Below, one piece after another: positions 8,795-16,541 of a DNA stretch of 64,000 nucleotides (position 1 is its first letter; the number at the start of each line of letters is the position of its first letter). The notes beneath the pieces were generated by a model. That model was not told the origin of the DNA and did no database searches. It was given only the letters and a program-made list of their open reading frames with translations. The stretch is from Gammaproteobacteria bacterium. Its GTDB lineage: Bacteria; Pseudomonadota; Gammaproteobacteria; Pseudomonadales; Pseudohongiellaceae. The stretch lies in the NCBI GenBank assembly GCA_021773355.1, contig JAJFKE010000023.1:62001-126000 (forward strand), given 5' to 3'. The translations under genes and the position numbers were made by a program.

Positions 8795-8811
8795 CGCACT
8801 GAAACTGTGCA
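8795..8811 (+). promoter_or_regulatory. NtrC enhancer site upstream of nrtA
   Basis: CGCAC-TGAAACT-GTGCA matches the NtrC dyad TGCAC-N7-GTGCA at 9 of 10 defined positions. It ends 82 bp before the -24 box of a strong sigma-54 element, a normal enhancer distance. It sits just past the nasS remnant. Confidence 0.65.
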
Positions 8812-8893
8812 AAATTTCAATTCCTGAATCAAAACGGCGCGCTTTGTATCGGGCCCACCACACTAAACCGCGATTTCCCTAGTGTCTTCCAGT

Positions 8894-8909
8894 TGGCACA
8901 AGATATGCA
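8894..8909 (+). promoter_or_regulatory. Sigma-54 promoter of the nitrate assimilation operon
   Basis: TGGCAC-AAGAT-ATGCA fits the RpoN consensus TGGCAC-N5-TTGCA with the invariant GG and GC in place. Transcription would start near 8921, giving a leader of about 150 nt that contains the terminator at 9012-9045. With the NtrC site upstream this gives nitrogen-limitation control. Confidence 0.7.
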
Positions 8910-9011
8910 GTGTAGCTAGTACGCACAGTGGTCTTTGTTCTGGCTGACTGAACTCACCCTCAGCTCATAGCAACAACAGAACATGCACACCTGAGCTTTA
9001 GGGTAATGATG

Positions 9012-9045
9012 CCCGCACAGAATTACTTCTGTGCGGGTTTTTTTT
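9012..9045 (+). terminator. Intrinsic terminator in the nrtA leader (attenuator)
   Basis: An 11-bp perfect stem (CCCGCACAGAA with its complement, loop TTAC) is followed by eight T residues. It lies between the sigma-54 promoter and the nrtA ribosome site. Just upstream, 8956-8966 can pair with 8993-9004, and an exclusive alternative 8943-8947 with 8960-8964 exists, so the leader has at least two possible folds. NasT-dependent antitermination is the expected mechanism for such nas leaders. Confidence 0.85.
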
Positions 9046-9073
9046 GACTAGATTATTCACATAGGAATTGACA

Positions 9074-10465
9074 ATGCCAATATCGGGCAGCAATCAAAAA
9101 ACCCTGGTTTACAATATCTTTTCGCGAGCAATTTCAGTAATTGTTCCACTTTTTTTATTAGCTGGAGTAGCACAAGCGGAAGTTGGCCCGCCTGAAAAAG
9201 ATGAGCTGAAATTTGGCTTTATCAAACTAACTGACATGGCACCTTTGGCCATAGCCTACGAGAAGGGTTATTTCGAGGACGAAGACCTCTATGTTTCAAT
9301 CGAAGCACAGGCAAACTGGAAAGTATTGTTAGATGGAGTCATCGATGGCCAACTGGATGGAGCGCACATGCTGGCCGGCCAGCCTCTGGCAGCTACTATC
9401 GGTTACGGTACCGAGGCTCATATTATTACACCCTTCAGTATGGACCTGAACGGCAATGGAATAACTGTTTCCAATGATATCTGGAAACAGATGCTTGACT
9501 ACGTTCCACAAGAAAACGGCAAACCAGTACACCCCATCAAGGCCGATTATCTGAAGCCTGTGGTAGACACTTACCGTGATCGAGGCGAACACTTCAATAT
9601 GGGCATGGTTTTCCCGGTATCCACCCACAACTACGAACTGCGTTATTGGTTGGCCGCCGGTGGCATTCACCCCGGCTACTATGCACCACATAGAGGTGAC
9701 ACCTCAGGCACCCTGAGCGCGGAGGTGATGTTATCGGTTACACCTCCGCCACAAATGCCAGCAACATTAGAGGCCGGCACCATCTTTGGCTATTGCGTGG
9801 GCGAACCATGGAACCAACAAGCAGTATTTAAGGGAATCGGTGTGCCAGTTATCACAGATTATGAGATATGGAAAAACAATCCAGAGAAAGTCTTCGGTAT
9901 TACTAACGAATTCGCCGAGCTATACCCCAACACCACAGTACACATCGTGAAAGCCTTGCTAAGAGCAGCAAAATGGCTGGATGAGAACGACAATGCTAAC
10001 CGCGAAGAAGCGGTGGAGATATTGTCCCGCAGCGAGTACGTCGGTGCGGACTACGAAGTCATCGCCAATTCAATGACTGGGACTTTTGAATATGAAAAAG
10101 GTGACAAACGTGATGTGCCAGATTTCAACGTGTTCTTCCGTTACAACGCAACCTATCCCTATTACTCAGATGCAATCTGGTATCTGAGCCAGATGCGCCG
10201 TTGGGGCCAGATCAGCGAGCCTCAGTCTGATCAGTGGTTCAAGGAAACGGCTGCAAAAGTCTATCGCCCGGACATTTATCGAATCGCCGCAGAAGAACTC
10301 ATTGCCGATGGATACATGACCGCTGCTGAGTTTCCCGACTTCGATCATGAATCTGGCTTTAAGCCACCGCAAGATGATTTTCTCGACCACATCATTTTCG
10401 ATGGCAAGCAACCGAACGCCTATTTGGAATCTCTTACAATAGGCTTAAAGCAGGAAATTCTCTAG
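9074..10465 (+). CDS. nrtA: Nitrate ABC transporter substrate-binding protein
   Basis: A 463-residue periplasmic binding protein of the NrtA/CmpA/NasF family. ATG 9074 is chosen over TTG 9068 because TAGGA lies 7 bp upstream. A signal peptide ends at about AGVAQA. The ligand domain starts with [20 protein letters not shown] and contains [15 protein letters not shown] and [10 protein letters not shown], the conserved anion-site segments. The C-terminus ([14 protein letters not shown]) matches the end of NrtA proteins. It captures nitrate, and perhaps nitrite, for the permease NrtB. First gene of the nrtABC-nirBD-nasA operon, controlled by the sigma-54 promoter and leader terminator. Confidence 0.93.
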   Translation: MPISGSNQKTLVYNIFSRAISVIVPLFLLAGVAQAEVGPPEKDELKFGFIKLTDMAPLAIAYEKGYFEDEDLYVSIEAQANWKVLLDGVIDGQLDGAHMLAGQPLAATIGYGTEAHIITPFSMDLNGNGITVSNDIWKQMLDYVPQENGKPVHPIKADYLKPVVDTYRDRGEHFNMGMVFPVSTHNYELRYWLAAGGIHPGYYAPHRGDTSGTLSAEVMLSVTPPPQMPATLEAGTIFGYCVGEPWNQQAVFKGIGVPVITDYEIWKNNPEKVFGITNEFAELYPNTTVHIVKALLRAAKWLDENDNANREEAVEILSRSEYVGADYEVIANSMTGTFEYEKGDKRDVPDFNVFFRYNATYPYYSDAIWYLSQMRRWGQISEPQSDQWFKETAAKVYRPDIYRIAAEELIADGYMTAAEFPDFDHESGFKPPQDDFLDHIIFDGKQPNAYLESLTIGLKQEIL

Positions 10466-10493
10466 TCGGCTTGGTCGATTAACAGGAGCTCAT

Positions 10494-11492
10494 GTGTCGC
10501 AGAATTCGATAGTCGATGGAAATTTTTTAGCAGACATGAATCGGAACAAACTATTCAATATTCGACTTAGCCACATAGTGAAACCACTGTGTGTTTCGAG
10601 TGTGGGAATTTTGTTCTTTTTGATAATCTGGCAGTCTGCAGCAAACCGAATTGAGACTTCACTTGGTCAATTTCCTGGTCCTATGCAAGTCTGGGAACAA
10701 TCGCTGAACCTGGTCGACGATTACCAGCGCGAACGGGAACGGGAAGCAGCATTCTATGTGCGACAGTCAGAACGCAACGCCGAACGACTGGCAGAAAACC
10801 CCGATACCGAAATCCGCGAGCGCATGTACACCGGACAGGCGACATTTCCGGGGCAAATTGTCACTAGTTTATATACTGTGGGTTTCGGGTTTTTTCTTGC
10901 TTCGATTATTGCCATACCATTAGGAATTATCTGCGGCCTCAGTGAAAATTTCTATATTGCTATAAATCCCATCATCCAGATATTCAAACCGGTGTCACCC
11001 TTGGCGTGGCTGCCCCTGGTTACCATGATGGTCAGTGCACTGTATGTGTCCGACGATCCGATGTTCGATAAGTCTTTCCTCAACTCCGCTTTCACAGTCG
11101 CACTCTGCAGTTTATGGCCGACGGTGATCAATACAACTTTGGGTGTTGCTTCCATAGATCGAGACCTGATCAATGTGAGTCGTGTAATTCAGCTATCTAC
11201 TTGGAAACACGTACAGAAGATTGTGCTTCCTTCTGCGGTACCAGTGATTTTTACGGGTTTACGACTGTCCCTTGCCACAGGCTGGATGGTGTTAATTGCC
11301 GCAGAGATGCTGGCGCAAAACCCAGGCCTCGGTAAGTTTATCTGGGACGAATTTCAAAACGGTAGCTCCGACTCTCTGGGACGCATAATGGTCGCGGTGG
11401 TGGTTATCGGTTTCATCGGCTTTCTGTTAGACCAGATGATGCTGGCTCTACAACGCCGATTCAGTTGGGACAAACAAACCATCGTTCGTTGA
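10494..11492 (+). CDS. nrtB: Nitrate ABC transporter permease
   Basis: A 332-residue inner-membrane permease of the BPD-transport type. The EAA-loop region, roughly residues 224-260, connects to the ATPase. Between the first helix (about 30-52) and the core lies a long charged insertion (about residues 75-115, rich in Arg and Glu) typical of proteobacterial nitrate permeases. GTG 10494 is preceded by CAGGAG at optimal distance; the nearby ATG at 10492 is out of frame. It follows nrtA by 28 bp and is followed by the ATPase 10 bp later. Confidence 0.9.
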   Translation: MSQNSIVDGNFLADMNRNKLFNIRLSHIVKPLCVSSVGILFFLIIWQSAANRIETSLGQFPGPMQVWEQSLNLVDDYQREREREAAFYVRQSERNAERLAENPDTEIRERMYTGQATFPGQIVTSLYTVGFGFFLASIIAIPLGIICGLSENFYIAINPIIQIFKPVSPLAWLPLVTMMVSALYVSDDPMFDKSFLNSAFTVALCSLWPTVINTTLGVASIDRDLINVSRVIQLSTWKHVQKIVLPSAVPVIFTGLRLSLATGWMVLIAAEMLAQNPGLGKFIWDEFQNGSSDSLGRIMVAVVVIGFIGFLLDQMMLALQRRFSWDKQTIVR

Positions 11493-11502
11493 GATAATCA
11501 CT

Positions 11503-12351
11503 ATGCAAAAATTTTTAGAACTGAGCAATATCGGCATCGAATTTAGTACCGACAGTGGAGTCTATCGAGCTCTAACTGACGTCGTGTTGAAGATTGACCA
11601 AGGTGAATTCATCACCCTAATCGGCCATTCGGGTTGCGGCAAATCCACTGTACTGAATATCGTCGCTGGACTATTGCAGGCAACTGAGGGCGGCGTAATT
11701 CTGAGCGGTCGGGAAGTTACCTCACCAGGGCCTGACCGTGCTGTCGTCTTTCAGAATCACGCTCTGCTACCTTGGATGACGGTTTATGAAAACGTGGAAT
11801 TGGCAGTAAAGCAAGTATTCAAGGGAAGCAAGAGCAAAATCGAAATCGAACAGTGGAGCATGCATAATTTAGAACTAGTACACATGCAACACGTCCATTA
11901 CAAGATGCCACATGAGCTTTCTGGCGGCATGAAACAACGCGTGGGCATCGCCCGTTGTCTCGCCATGCAGCCCAAAGTCCTGCTTATGGATGAACCCTTC
12001 GGTGCATTGGATGCACTGACTCGCGCTCACTTACAAGATTCATTGATGGAAATTCAAAAGGACCTCAATAATACCGTCATCATGATTACTCATGATGTGG
12101 ACGAGGCTGTGTTGTTGTCTGATCGCATTGTCATGATGACCAACGGTCCCGCTGCCACTATCGGTGAGGTAGCAGTCGTTGATCTTCCGCGTCCAAGAGA
12201 CCGTGTACAGCTGGCAGACGATCCTCATTACACCCAAATTCGTCAACAAGTACTGAGCTTTCTGTATGACAAGCAGAAATTACCAAGCATTTCTCCAAAG
12301 TCCCAGCAACAAGACAACAGTGTCAAGATTGCAGCGCCGAAGGTCGCCTGA
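11503..12351 (+). CDS. nrtC: Nitrate ABC transporter ATP-binding protein
   Basis: A 282-residue ATPase of the NrtC/NrtD/TauB/SsuB type. Walker [10 protein letters not shown] is at residues 41-49, the signature LSGGMKQR near 145, and Walker [13 protein letters not shown] follows. There is no extra NrtA-like domain at the C-terminus as in cyanobacterial NrtC, so it is the short NasD/NrtD form, probably working as a homodimer with NrtB. Its stop overlaps the next ATG by one base (TGATG), so the FAD oxidoreductase is translationally coupled. Confidence 0.92.
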   Translation: MQKFLELSNIGIEFSTDSGVYRALTDVVLKIDQGEFITLIGHSGCGKSTVLNIVAGLLQATEGGVILSGREVTSPGPDRAVVFQNHALLPWMTVYENVELAVKQVFKGSKSKIEIEQWSMHNLELVHMQHVHYKMPHELSGGMKQRVGIARCLAMQPKVLLMDEPFGALDALTRAHLQDSLMEIQKDLNNTVIMITHDVDEAVLLSDRIVMMTNGPAATIGEVAVVDLPRPRDRVQLADDPHYTQIRQQVLSFLYDKQKLPSISPKSQQQDNSVKIAAPKVA

Positions 12352-13604
12352 TGAAACGCAAATTGATTATCGTCGGCGCAGGCATGGCCGCAGCGCGATT
12401 ACTGTATGAATTGGTGGCTCGCGAACACAACTATGATATCGAGGTGATCGGCGAAGAGCCGTATCCGAGTTACAATCGCATCCTACTGTCGGGCTTGCTA
12501 TCGGATGAAGGCGCCGAAGATAACATCGAGCTGCACAAGAGTAGCTGGTACGGTAAGCATGGCATTAAGATCACTACCAATGAAAAAGTTAAACGCATTA
12601 ATATCGAGGCGAAAACACTCACCACCGATAAACGTAGTACTCTCCCCTATGACAAGATAGTTATCGCCACCGGCTCGGTACCATTTATTCCACCCATAAC
12701 CGGCGTCGACGCCCACCCTGTTTTCTCCTTTCGTAATCGACGCGATTTACATCAGATAAAATCTTGTGCACAGAAAGGTCTCCATGCCGTGATAATCGGC
12801 GGCGGCCTGCTTGGTCTTGAAGCAGCCAATGGTTTACTAAACCTCGGCATGCAGGTGACCGTGATCAATCGTGAAGCTTGGCTAATGCCACGACAACTAG
12901 ACCAGCCCGCAGCTGCGATGCTGCAATGCGCACTCGAAAAAAAAAGCATGGAATTCAATCTGGGAATTACTGTCTCCAGTATTGAAGCCAACAGCGGGAA
13001 GGTCACCGGGGTAACGCTAGACTCTGGCGAGAAACTGGCAGCCAACATGGTGCTGTTAACGACAGGTGTCATTCCTAATACCGAACTGGCTCGCCGCAGC
13101 GGCATCGCCTGCGACAAAGGCATTATCGTCGATCAAAAACTCGCCACCGATTGTGCCGGCGTATTTGCCCTCGGCGAGTGCTGTCAAATTGCAAAACAGG
13201 TATTTGGACTGGTTGCGCCGGTATATCAGCAGGCGGCAGTATTGGCTCAACAACTCACTAGCCAGGGTAATCAAGTTTATGAACATCGAGAGGCGACGAC
13301 GCAATTGAAGGTAGCAGGGATAACCGTTGCTTCAGGCGGTCTGCTGCCATTTCCAGAACACGCTAAGAGTCAAATACTGACAGACAGAAAAAATAATGTT
13401 TATCGGCGTCTGGTTTTCGATAAGACCCGACTCATTGGCTTTGTGTTGATAGGCAACGCTCAACATAAATCCAGGTATGAATCATCGCTTGATTCAGGTG
13501 AGCGACTTGCCGGCGAAAATTCTAGTTATATGTTTGCGGCGACACCCTCAATGCACGAATCAGATATCGGCGGCAATAGTCCTGGCCCAACATCAACGGG
13601 TTAA
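12351..13604 (+). CDS. NAD(P)H/FAD-dependent oxidoreductase, electron donor for nitrate or nitrite reductase
   Basis: A 417-residue flavoprotein with two Rossmann motifs: GAGMAAARLLYEL near the start (FAD) and GGGLLGLEAANGL at about 150 (NAD(P)H). It resembles the N-terminal third of NirB and the rubredoxin-reductase family, without Fe-S motifs. The position between the nitrate transporter and nirB fits a NasC-like role, passing electrons from NADH to NasA, whose C-terminal 2Fe-2S domain would be the acceptor. That pairing is inference. The last about 60 residues are low in conservation. Confidence 0.85.
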   Translation: MKRKLIIVGAGMAAARLLYELVAREHNYDIEVIGEEPYPSYNRILLSGLLSDEGAEDNIELHKSSWYGKHGIKITTNEKVKRINIEAKTLTTDKRSTLPYDKIVIATGSVPFIPPITGVDAHPVFSFRNRRDLHQIKSCAQKGLHAVIIGGGLLGLEAANGLLNLGMQVTVINREAWLMPRQLDQPAAAMLQCALEKKSMEFNLGITVSSIEANSGKVTGVTLDSGEKLAANMVLLTTGVIPNTELARRSGIACDKGIIVDQKLATDCAGVFALGECCQIAKQVFGLVAPVYQQAAVLAQQLTSQGNQVYEHREATTQLKVAGITVASGGLLPFPEHAKSQILTDRKNNVYRRLVFDKTRLIGFVLIGNAQHKSRYESSLDSGERLAGENSSYMFAATPSMHESDIGGNSPGPTSTG

Positions 13605-13632
13605 CCCAAAGTTTGAATTACAAGGCTGAACA

Positions 13633-16152
13633 ATGACTGGAAAAAGAATAGTAATCGTTGGTAACGGCATGGTAGGTCACTACTACGTTGAGAAGCTGGT
13701 AGCTCTGCCGCAACAGTTTGACATAACCGTTATTGGTGCCGAGCCACGCCCAGCATATGACCGTGTGCATTTATCTGAAGTATTTTCCGGCAAGAAACCG
13801 GAGGATTTAGCGCTTACAAGCAGAGAGCACTATCAACAGCTCGGTGTTAGCGCACATTTCGGTGATGAGGTCATAAGTATTAATCGTGAGGCCAAAACAA
13901 TCACCACTAGCACTGGACGCAATTTCAACTACGACAAACTAATTCTCGCTACTGGTTCCTACCCTTATGTGCCCCCTATTCCTGGTGCAGAACAGCCGGC
14001 ATGCCTGGTCTATCGCACTATCGATGATTTAGGCAGAATTAGAGCGGAGTCAAAAAATGCTAAATCAGCTGCGGTTGTCGGTGGTGGTCTATTGGGTCTG
14101 GAATGCGCAAATGCTTTGCAGAATTTGGGACTTCAGACACACGTGGTGGAATTTGCCAACGGATTGATGAATCAGCAATTGGACCTTCGTGGCAGTCAGC
14201 TGTTAAGGCGTTTGATCGAAGAACTCGACGTGCGTGTGCATACAGGCAAAGCAACACGGCGCATAGCGGCAGGTGATGACAGCCGACTGAAGATGGAGTT
14301 TGCCGATAACTCAGCTTTGGAAACAGATCTAATTGTGTTCTCAGCAGGCATTCGACCGAATGACAATCTCGCGAAATCGGCGAACCTGGAGATCGGTGAG
14401 CGCGGCGGCATCGTCATTGATTATCACTGCCGCACCAGCGATTCATCTATTTACGCAATTGGTGAGTGTGCCTTGTTTGGCAACAAAATCTACGGTCTTG
14501 TGGCACCTGGATATCGCATGGCCGACGCTGCTCTTAGTCAGCTGACTGAGGAGAAAGTCGCCTTTCAAGGCGCCGATATGAGCACAAAATTAAAACTGCT
14601 TGGCGTTGATGTGGGCTCAATTGGCGATGCAAAGGGTAACGCTGAAAATTGCTGCAGTTTTGAATATGCTAATGAAAAAACAAAAATCTATAAACGCATT
14701 AATGTCTCTGCCGACGGCAAGCAGCTGCTAGGGGCAGTGCTGGTGGGCGATTGCAGTGATTACGACAATCTCATGCAGTACTATTCAAACGGACTGGAGC
14801 TACCCGAGCAAGCGGAAACACTGATACTGCCTTCCTCCTCCGGCGCCGTAACACTTAACGCTTCTGCTCTGCCACTGACTGCCACCATCTGTTCCTGCCA
14901 CAATGTTACAAAGGCCCAAATAGTAGACCTTATTGATTCCGGTGCTGTATCACTAGCTGCTGTAAAGACGGAAACCGCAGCAAGCACCGGGTGTGGAGGT
15001 TGCGCTGCTTTACTTAAATCGGTGGTGGATGCTGAACTGTCCATGCGCGGCGTCGAAGTAAATAATCATATCTGTGAGCACTTTAAATTTTCACGACAAG
15101 AGTTATTCCATATCTGCAAGATCGAGTCTATTCAATCGTTCTATGTTTTATTGCGCAAGCACGGTCAAGGTCGGGGCTGCGATATATGCAAACCCACCGT
15201 GGCTTCCATTCTGGCATCACTGTGGAATGACTATGTGCTCGAGGATAAACATGTTGGTTTACAAGATACCAACGATACGTTTCTTGCCAATATGCAGAAA
15301 AATGGCACTTATTCCGTCGTACCAAGAATTCCTGGCGGCGAAATTACACCTGCCAAACTCGGCGTCATCGCCGATGTCGGCAAACAGTTCGACCTGTATA
15401 CCAAGATCACCGGTGGCCAGCGAATTGACCTGTTCGGTGCACGGCTCAATCAGCTGCCGGAAATTTGGAAGATACTTGTTGATGCCGGCTTCGAAACCGG
15501 CCATGCCTATGGTAAGGCCTTGCGCACTGTGAAGTCCTGCGTCGGTAACAGCTGGTGTCGTTATGGTGTACAGGACAGCGTAAGCATGGCGATCTTCATT
15601 GAAAACCGCTACAAGGGATTGCGTTCTCCTCACAAGATTAAATCAGCCGTATCAGGTTGTACGCGAGAGTGTGCAGAGGCGCAGTCTAAGGATTTCGGTA
15701 TCATTGCCACTGAGCGAGGCTGGAATCTCTTTGTTGGCGGAAACGGCGGCATGCGTCCGCGCCATGCCGACCTGTTCGCGACTGACCTTGATGACGAGAC
15801 TCTGATCAAATACATAGATCGCTATCTGATCTTTTATATACGAACTGCTGCCAGACTGCAGCGCACCTCGGTGTGGCTAGACAATCTCGAGGGTGGTCTA
15901 GACTATCTGAGGGAAGTCGTTATAGATGATAGGTTGGGAATTGCTGCTGAGCTGGAACAACAAATGCAAAGTCTTGTGGGCACTTACCAATGCGAATGGA
16001 AAACCACAATTAATGACGCGGAAAAATTAAAACGCTTCCGTCAGTTTGTAAACAGCGATGCTGACGACACGCAGATACTATTCGTACGTGAACGCGGGCA
16101 ACCACGGCCTGCAAATGCTGAAGAACGAAAGCTTATGGAATTAACACCATGA
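13633..16152 (+). CDS. nirB: Assimilatory nitrite reductase, large subunit
   Basis: A 839-residue cytoplasmic enzyme reducing nitrite to ammonium with NAD(P)H. Domains in order: FAD/NAD part (1-400; GNGMVGHYYVEKL at the start), a BFD-like 2Fe-2S domain (about 415-470; cysteines in CSCHNVT and GCGGC), a second Cys-containing segment (about 480-535), then the sulfite/nitrite reductase half-domain (about 555-625) and the siroheme/4Fe-4S domain with CVGNSWC near 636-642 and CTRECA near 676. All four cluster cysteines are present. Length equals the family norm. It lies 29 bp after the FAD oxidoreductase and 32 bp before nirD. Confidence 0.95.
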   Translation: MTGKRIVIVGNGMVGHYYVEKLVALPQQFDITVIGAEPRPAYDRVHLSEVFSGKKPEDLALTSREHYQQLGVSAHFGDEVISINREAKTITTSTGRNFNYDKLILATGSYPYVPPIPGAEQPACLVYRTIDDLGRIRAESKNAKSAAVVGGGLLGLECANALQNLGLQTHVVEFANGLMNQQLDLRGSQLLRRLIEELDVRVHTGKATRRIAAGDDSRLKMEFADNSALETDLIVFSAGIRPNDNLAKSANLEIGERGGIVIDYHCRTSDSSIYAIGECALFGNKIYGLVAPGYRMADAALSQLTEEKVAFQGADMSTKLKLLGVDVGSIGDAKGNAENCCSFEYANEKTKIYKRINVSADGKQLLGAVLVGDCSDYDNLMQYYSNGLELPEQAETLILPSSSGAVTLNASALPLTATICSCHNVTKAQIVDLIDSGAVSLAAVKTETAASTGCGGCAALLKSVVDAELSMRGVEVNNHICEHFKFSRQELFHICKIESIQSFYVLLRKHGQGRGCDICKPTVASILASLWNDYVLEDKHVGLQDTNDTFLANMQKNGTYSVVPRIPGGEITPAKLGVIADVGKQFDLYTKITGGQRIDLFGARLNQLPEIWKILVDAGFETGHAYGKALRTVKSCVGNSWCRYGVQDSVSMAIFIENRYKGLRSPHKIKSAVSGCTRECAEAQSKDFGIIATERGWNLFVGGNGGMRPRHADLFATDLDDETLIKYIDRYLIFYIRTAARLQRTSVWLDNLEGGLDYLREVVIDDRLGIAAELEQQMQSLVGTYQCEWKTTINDAEKLKRFRQFVNSDADDTQILFVRERGQPRPANAEERKLMELTP

Positions 16153-16183
16153 GCAAATTGATAAATCTATACGATTCACTCAA

Positions 16184-16519
16184 ATGAAGTCCGTCAACGT
16201 CATTACTCTCTGTGCTGCAAGTGATCTAATTGCCGACAGTGGCGTTTGCGTGCTGTACAAGAACACGCAAATTGCCCTCTTCTACCTGCCTGCAGAAACG
16301 CCTGCGCTGTGGGCCATATCGAATTGGGATCCAATTAGCGAGGCGAATATTTTATCGCGCGGTATTCTGGGTGATATAGAAGGCGAACTCGTGGTTGCAT
16401 CGCCACTTTACAAACAGCACTTCAGTCTTCGCAGTGGTCGCTGTCTGGAACAGGACAGTCAGCGGGTTGCCACCTTCAAGGTCGAGCTCTCGGAAGGTAG
16501 TGTCCTACTTTACCCTTAA
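16184..16519 (+). CDS. nirD: Nitrite reductase small subunit, Rieske-like
   Basis: A 111-residue protein with the NirD fold. The typical NWDPISEANILSRGILGD segment is at about 48-65, followed by PLYKQHFSLRSGRC. As in other NirD proteins, the Rieske cluster ligands are missing, so it is structural rather than redox-active. It partners NirB encoded 32 bp upstream. No strong ribosome site is visible. Confidence 0.9.
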   Translation: MKSVNVITLCAASDLIADSGVCVLYKNTQIALFYLPAETPALWAISNWDPISEANILSRGILGDIEGELVVASPLYKQHFSLRSGRCLEQDSQRVATFKVELSEGSVLLYP

Positions 16520-16541
16520 TTTCAACACCGCCCCAAAGACT

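Noticed and set aside
8820..8932. Frame reading FLNQNGALCIGPTTLNRD after the nasS remnant, possible further nasS piece
   Set aside because: No clear match to the family and it overlaps the sigma-54 promoter; probably chance.
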